7,578 nucleotides of DNA from Allosediminivita sp964397775 (GTDB taxonomy: Bacteria > Pseudomonadota > Alphaproteobacteria > Rhodobacterales > Rhodobacteraceae): contig CAYNKL010000199.1 of the NCBI GenBank assembly GCA_964397775.1, positions 1-7,578 on the forward strand. The letters run 5' to 3'. The position numbers were made by a program, and so were the translations under genes. Shown here one piece after another: positions 6,141-7,578 of this stretch. Numbering within the stretch: position 1 is the stretch's first letter; the number at the start of each line of letters is the position of its first letter. The notes beneath the pieces are model-generated. The model searched no databases and was not told where the DNA came from. It worked only from the letters and a program-made list of their open reading frames with translations.

Positions 6141-6168
6141 ATTTTATCGCGAAACCTGCCGCGCCGAA
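6141..6168 (-). promoter_or_regulatory. Possible promoter upstream of the unknown membrane protein gene
   Basis: The 257-bp stretch between rimM and the ATG at 5962 holds a conspicuously AT-rich patch (about 6111-6156). On the minus strand it contains TAAAAT (6146-6141), a 5/6 match to a -10 element, but the -35 about 16 nt upstream (TTCGGC, 6168-6163) is poor. The gene itself could instead begin at the TTG at 6118 within this patch. Confidence 0.22.
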
Positions 6169-6190
6169 CCGTGTCCAGCAGAAATCCGCC

Positions 6191-6214
6191 CGCCGGGCCA
6201 TACAGGACCCGGCG
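6191..6214 (-). terminator. Hairpin just after rimM, possible weak terminator
   Basis: CGCCGGG (6191-6197) pairs with CCCGGCG (6208-6214), extended by two more G-C pairs with one bulged base and a 5-nt loop. It begins 5 nt past the rimM stop codon. On the minus strand it is followed by GGCGGATTTCTG, so the T-run is short. It may terminate partially or protect the 3' end of an upstream transcript. Confidence 0.35.
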
Positions 6215-6219
6215 CCGGT

Positions 6220-6726
6220 TCAGTCCAGCAGACCCTCGGGCGGATCGGCGACAATCCGGCCCGCGGTGAGATCGACCGTCGGCACGGCCTCTCGCGTGAA
6301 GGGAAGCAGCACCGTGCGGGACTGGCCCGGGACGTGCAGTTCCAGAAGGTCTGTGGCGCCGTGGTTCAGCACGGCACGGACCTTGCCCAGCGGCGCACCG
6401 CCGGTGTCGTAGACCGCCACACCGATCAGGTCGGCATGGTAGAATTCGTCGTCGGGAAGCGAGGGCAGGCGCTCGCGCGGCGCATAAAGCCGCAGCCCGC
6501 GCAGGGCATCGGCCTGCTCCTTGGTGTCGATCCCGCTCAGCAGGGCGGCGAAACCGCCCTTGATCTCGCGTATCAGCTCCACGTCGAAGCTGCGCGCCCC
6601 GTCTTCGCTTGTCAGCGGGGCGTAGTCTGCCACCGCCGCCGGTTCGGCGGTGAAGCTTTTCAGGCGGACCTCGCCGGCAACCCCGAAGGCGCCGGCAATG
6701 GCCGCGACACAGACGCGATCATCCAT
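6220..6726 (-). CDS. rimM: Ribosome maturation factor RimM
   Basis: RimM binds S19 and helps mature the head of the 30S subunit. At 168 residues it has the normal family length. The N-terminal beta-barrel carries the hallmark GAFGVAGEVRLKSF (12-25). The C-terminal PRC-barrel opens with DDEFYHADLIG (92-102) and continues with LGKVRAVLNHGATDLLEL (113-130) and a proline-rich end. The ATG has a GAGGT Shine-Dalgarno 5 nt upstream, and the start codon lies inside the last codons of a small membrane protein ORF (8-nt overlap), which suggests that translation of the two is coupled. Both lie downstream of rpsP, but a strong hairpin separates them from it. Confidence 0.96.
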   Translation of the reverse strand: MDDRVCVAAIAGAFGVAGEVRLKSFTAEPAAVADYAPLTSEDGARSFDVELIREIKGGFAALLSGIDTKEQADALRGLRLYAPRERLPSLPDDEFYHADLIGVAVYDTGGAPLGKVRAVLNHGATDLLELHVPGQSRTVLLPFTREAVPTVDLTAGRIVADPPEGLLD

Positions 6727-6871
6727 CGCTTACCTCATAGGTACAAAGGCCGCTGGCACGCCAGTCGCCGCCAACTATGGCACATTCCTCGCGCCGGGAA
6801 CTCCTCTCGTAGAAGATCCCCGCGACAAAGGCCACGAACAGCAGGACGGCCAGTCGGAACAGGCGCATCAT
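6719..6871 (-). CDS. Small single-pass membrane protein, 50 residues
   Basis: A short ORF translated here by hand. It begins with a tandem ATGATG and encodes a basic N-terminus (MMRLFR), one hydrophobic segment (about 7-21), then a charged stretch and two cysteines (C30, C43) flanking VGGDWRASGL. The layout suggests a membrane anchor with a small periplasmic tail that could form a disulfide. I do not recognise a family. It is supported by position: it fills the rpsP-rimM gap and its stop overlaps the rimM start by 8 nt, a usual sign of a translated, coupled gene. Its Shine-Dalgarno is weak (GGGA, about 9 nt upstream of the first ATG). The alternative is a chance open frame serving only as rimM leader. 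Confidence 0.6.
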   Translation of the reverse strand: MMRLFRLAVLLFVAFVAGIFYERSSRREECAIVGGDWRASGLCTYEVSDG

Positions 6872-6893
6872 GGCGCGGATCCCGCAAATGGCG

Positions 6894-6922
6894 CCCGGCC
6901 CGCGTCAGCGCGGCGGGCCGGG
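6894..6922 (-). other. Strong hairpin between rpsP and the small ORF
   Basis: A perfect 10-bp all-GC stem (6894-6903 with 6913-6922) with a 9-nt loop starts 7 nt after the rpsP stop codon. On the minus strand it is followed by CGCCATTTGC, without a real T-run. It therefore looks less like a full terminator than a 3'-end stabiliser, processing site or attenuator that would keep S16 mRNA above that of rimM. Confidence 0.55.
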
Positions 6923-6929
6923 AACGCGA

Positions 6930-7292
6930 TCACTCGGCGTCGGCCGATGCGACTTCGGCTGCCTTGGCTTCACGCTCCTTGGCGCGCTCCTGGGCTTTCT
7001 TGCCCGGGGTGCCCTTCTTGTGGTTGTGACGCTCTTTCTTCTCGATGTCGCCGGAGCTTTCGAGGAAGCGCGACACGCGGTCGGTCACCTGGGCGCCATG
7101 CTCGATCCAGTGCTTGGCGCGATCCACGTCCATCTTGACGCGGTCCGGGCTGTCCTTGGGCAGGAGCGGGTTGTAGGTGCCGATCTTCTCGATGAAGCGG
7201 CCATCGCGCGGCATGCGCGAATCGGCGACGACGATGCTGTAGTGGGGGCGCTTTTTGGAGCCGCCACGGGCGAGTCGGATCTTCAGGGCCAT
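6930..7292 (-). CDS. rpsP: 30S ribosomal protein S16
   Basis: S16 is an early-binding 30S protein that stabilises the 5' domain of 16S rRNA. It is 120 residues long, against about 82 in E. coli. The core is canonical: MALKIRLARGGSKKRPHY (1-18), VVADSRMPRDGRFIEKIGTYNP (within 21-42), and DRAKHWIEHGAQVTDRV (57-73). From about residue 84 a low-complexity lysine/glutamate/alanine tail follows, common in alphaproteobacterial S16. An AAGGAG Shine-Dalgarno lies 8 nt before the ATG. The upstream neighbour is chorismate mutase on the same strand, 43 bp away, so the two may share a transcript. A GC-rich hairpin follows the stop codon. Confidence 0.97.
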   Translation of the reverse strand: MALKIRLARGGSKKRPHYSIVVADSRMPRDGRFIEKIGTYNPLLPKDSPDRVKMDVDRAKHWIEHGAQVTDRVSRFLESSGDIEKKERHNHKKGTPGKKAQERAKEREAKAAEVASADAE

Positions 7293-7335
7293 TGAGTGTC
7301 TCCTTGTTCGAATGGCGTGGTCTGCGGCGCGGCCG

Positions 7336-7578
7336 TCATGGCTGCTGCCGCCGGTGGTGCTGGATCACTTCCTGAATGATGAAATTCAGGAACTTCTTGG
7401 CGAATTCCGGGTCCAGATCAGCCCGGGATGCCAAATCCTGGAGCCGCGCGATCTGAGTCTCCTCGCGCGCGGGGTCGGATGGCGGGAGGTCGTGATGCGC
7501 TTTCAGCGCACCCACGGCCTGCGTGTGCTTGAACCGTTCGGCTAGCGTGAAGACGAGGATCGCGTCAAGCCGATCGAT
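7336..7578 (-). CDS. Chorismate mutase, AroQ class (N-terminus outside window)
   Basis: A partial gene entering from the right edge; the last 80 codons are present and the stop is at 7338-7336. Chorismate mutase converts chorismate to prephenate, the first step towards phenylalanine and tyrosine. The visible part keeps the AroQ active-site pattern in visible-residue numbering: R15 in LAERF, K26 in GALKAHH, then the D-P-x-R-E-E motif (D35, R38, E39), and a final helix FLNFIIQEVIQHH (63-75). About 15-20 N-terminal residues should be missing, giving a monofunctional enzyme of about 100 residues with no prephenate dehydratase or dehydrogenase domain fused on the C-terminal side. It is likely the proximal gene of the rpsP transcript. 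Confidence 0.9.
   Translation of the reverse strand: MDRLDAILVFTLAERFKHTQAVGALKAHHDLPPSDPAREETQIARLQDLASRADLDPEFAKKFLNFIIQEVIQHHRRQQP

Noticed and set aside
7371..7390. A 7-bp inverted repeat CCTGAAT/ATTCAGG with a 6-nt loop
   Set aside because: It lies within the chorismate mutase coding sequence and is explained by the codons of a conserved helix.

Overview
The window is GC-rich and densely coding. It reads as part of an alphaproteobacterial chromosome, most likely Rhodobacterales (Rhodobacter/Roseobacter relatives). The basis is recall of family sequences, not a search: a cysteine-free L31, S16 and L19 with extended charged tails, a TrmD with a roughly 35-residue N-terminal extension, and a small AroQ-type chorismate mutase directly upstream of rpsP.

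The core is the conserved translation locus on the minus strand, read from right to left. It holds chorismate mutase (5' end cut off by the window edge), rpsP (S16), a 50-residue membrane protein overlapping rimM, rimM, an unrecognised predicted membrane protein, trmD, then rplS (L19) and rpmE (L31). The last two overlap by ATGA. Two tandem intrinsic terminators close the locus. RimM and S16 concern 30S assembly, TrmD makes m1G37 in tRNAs, and L19 and L31 are 50S proteins.

Two things depart from the usual rpsP-rimM-trmD-rplS order. A complete chemoreceptor gene sits in the opposite orientation between trmD and rplS, so rplS-rpmE must have its own promoter. A candidate lies about 210 bp upstream of rplS, giving a long leader with hairpins, and its -35 is inside a perfect 14-bp palindrome shared with the upstream region of the chemoreceptor. 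An unrecognised ORF of about 366 codons also separates rimM from trmD.

The left end (1-1000) carries a plus-strand APH-family kinase gene of unknown substrate, convergent with rpmE. Its 286-bp upstream region has a 17-bp near-repeat at 21-bp period abutting a candidate promoter, and competing hairpins at the very edge. There are no rRNA or tRNA genes, CRISPR arrays, insertion sequences or phage genes. The window is mostly housekeeping. The less explained parts are the rplS leader and palindrome, the small ORF overlapping rimM, the unknown membrane protein, and the placement of the chemoreceptor.
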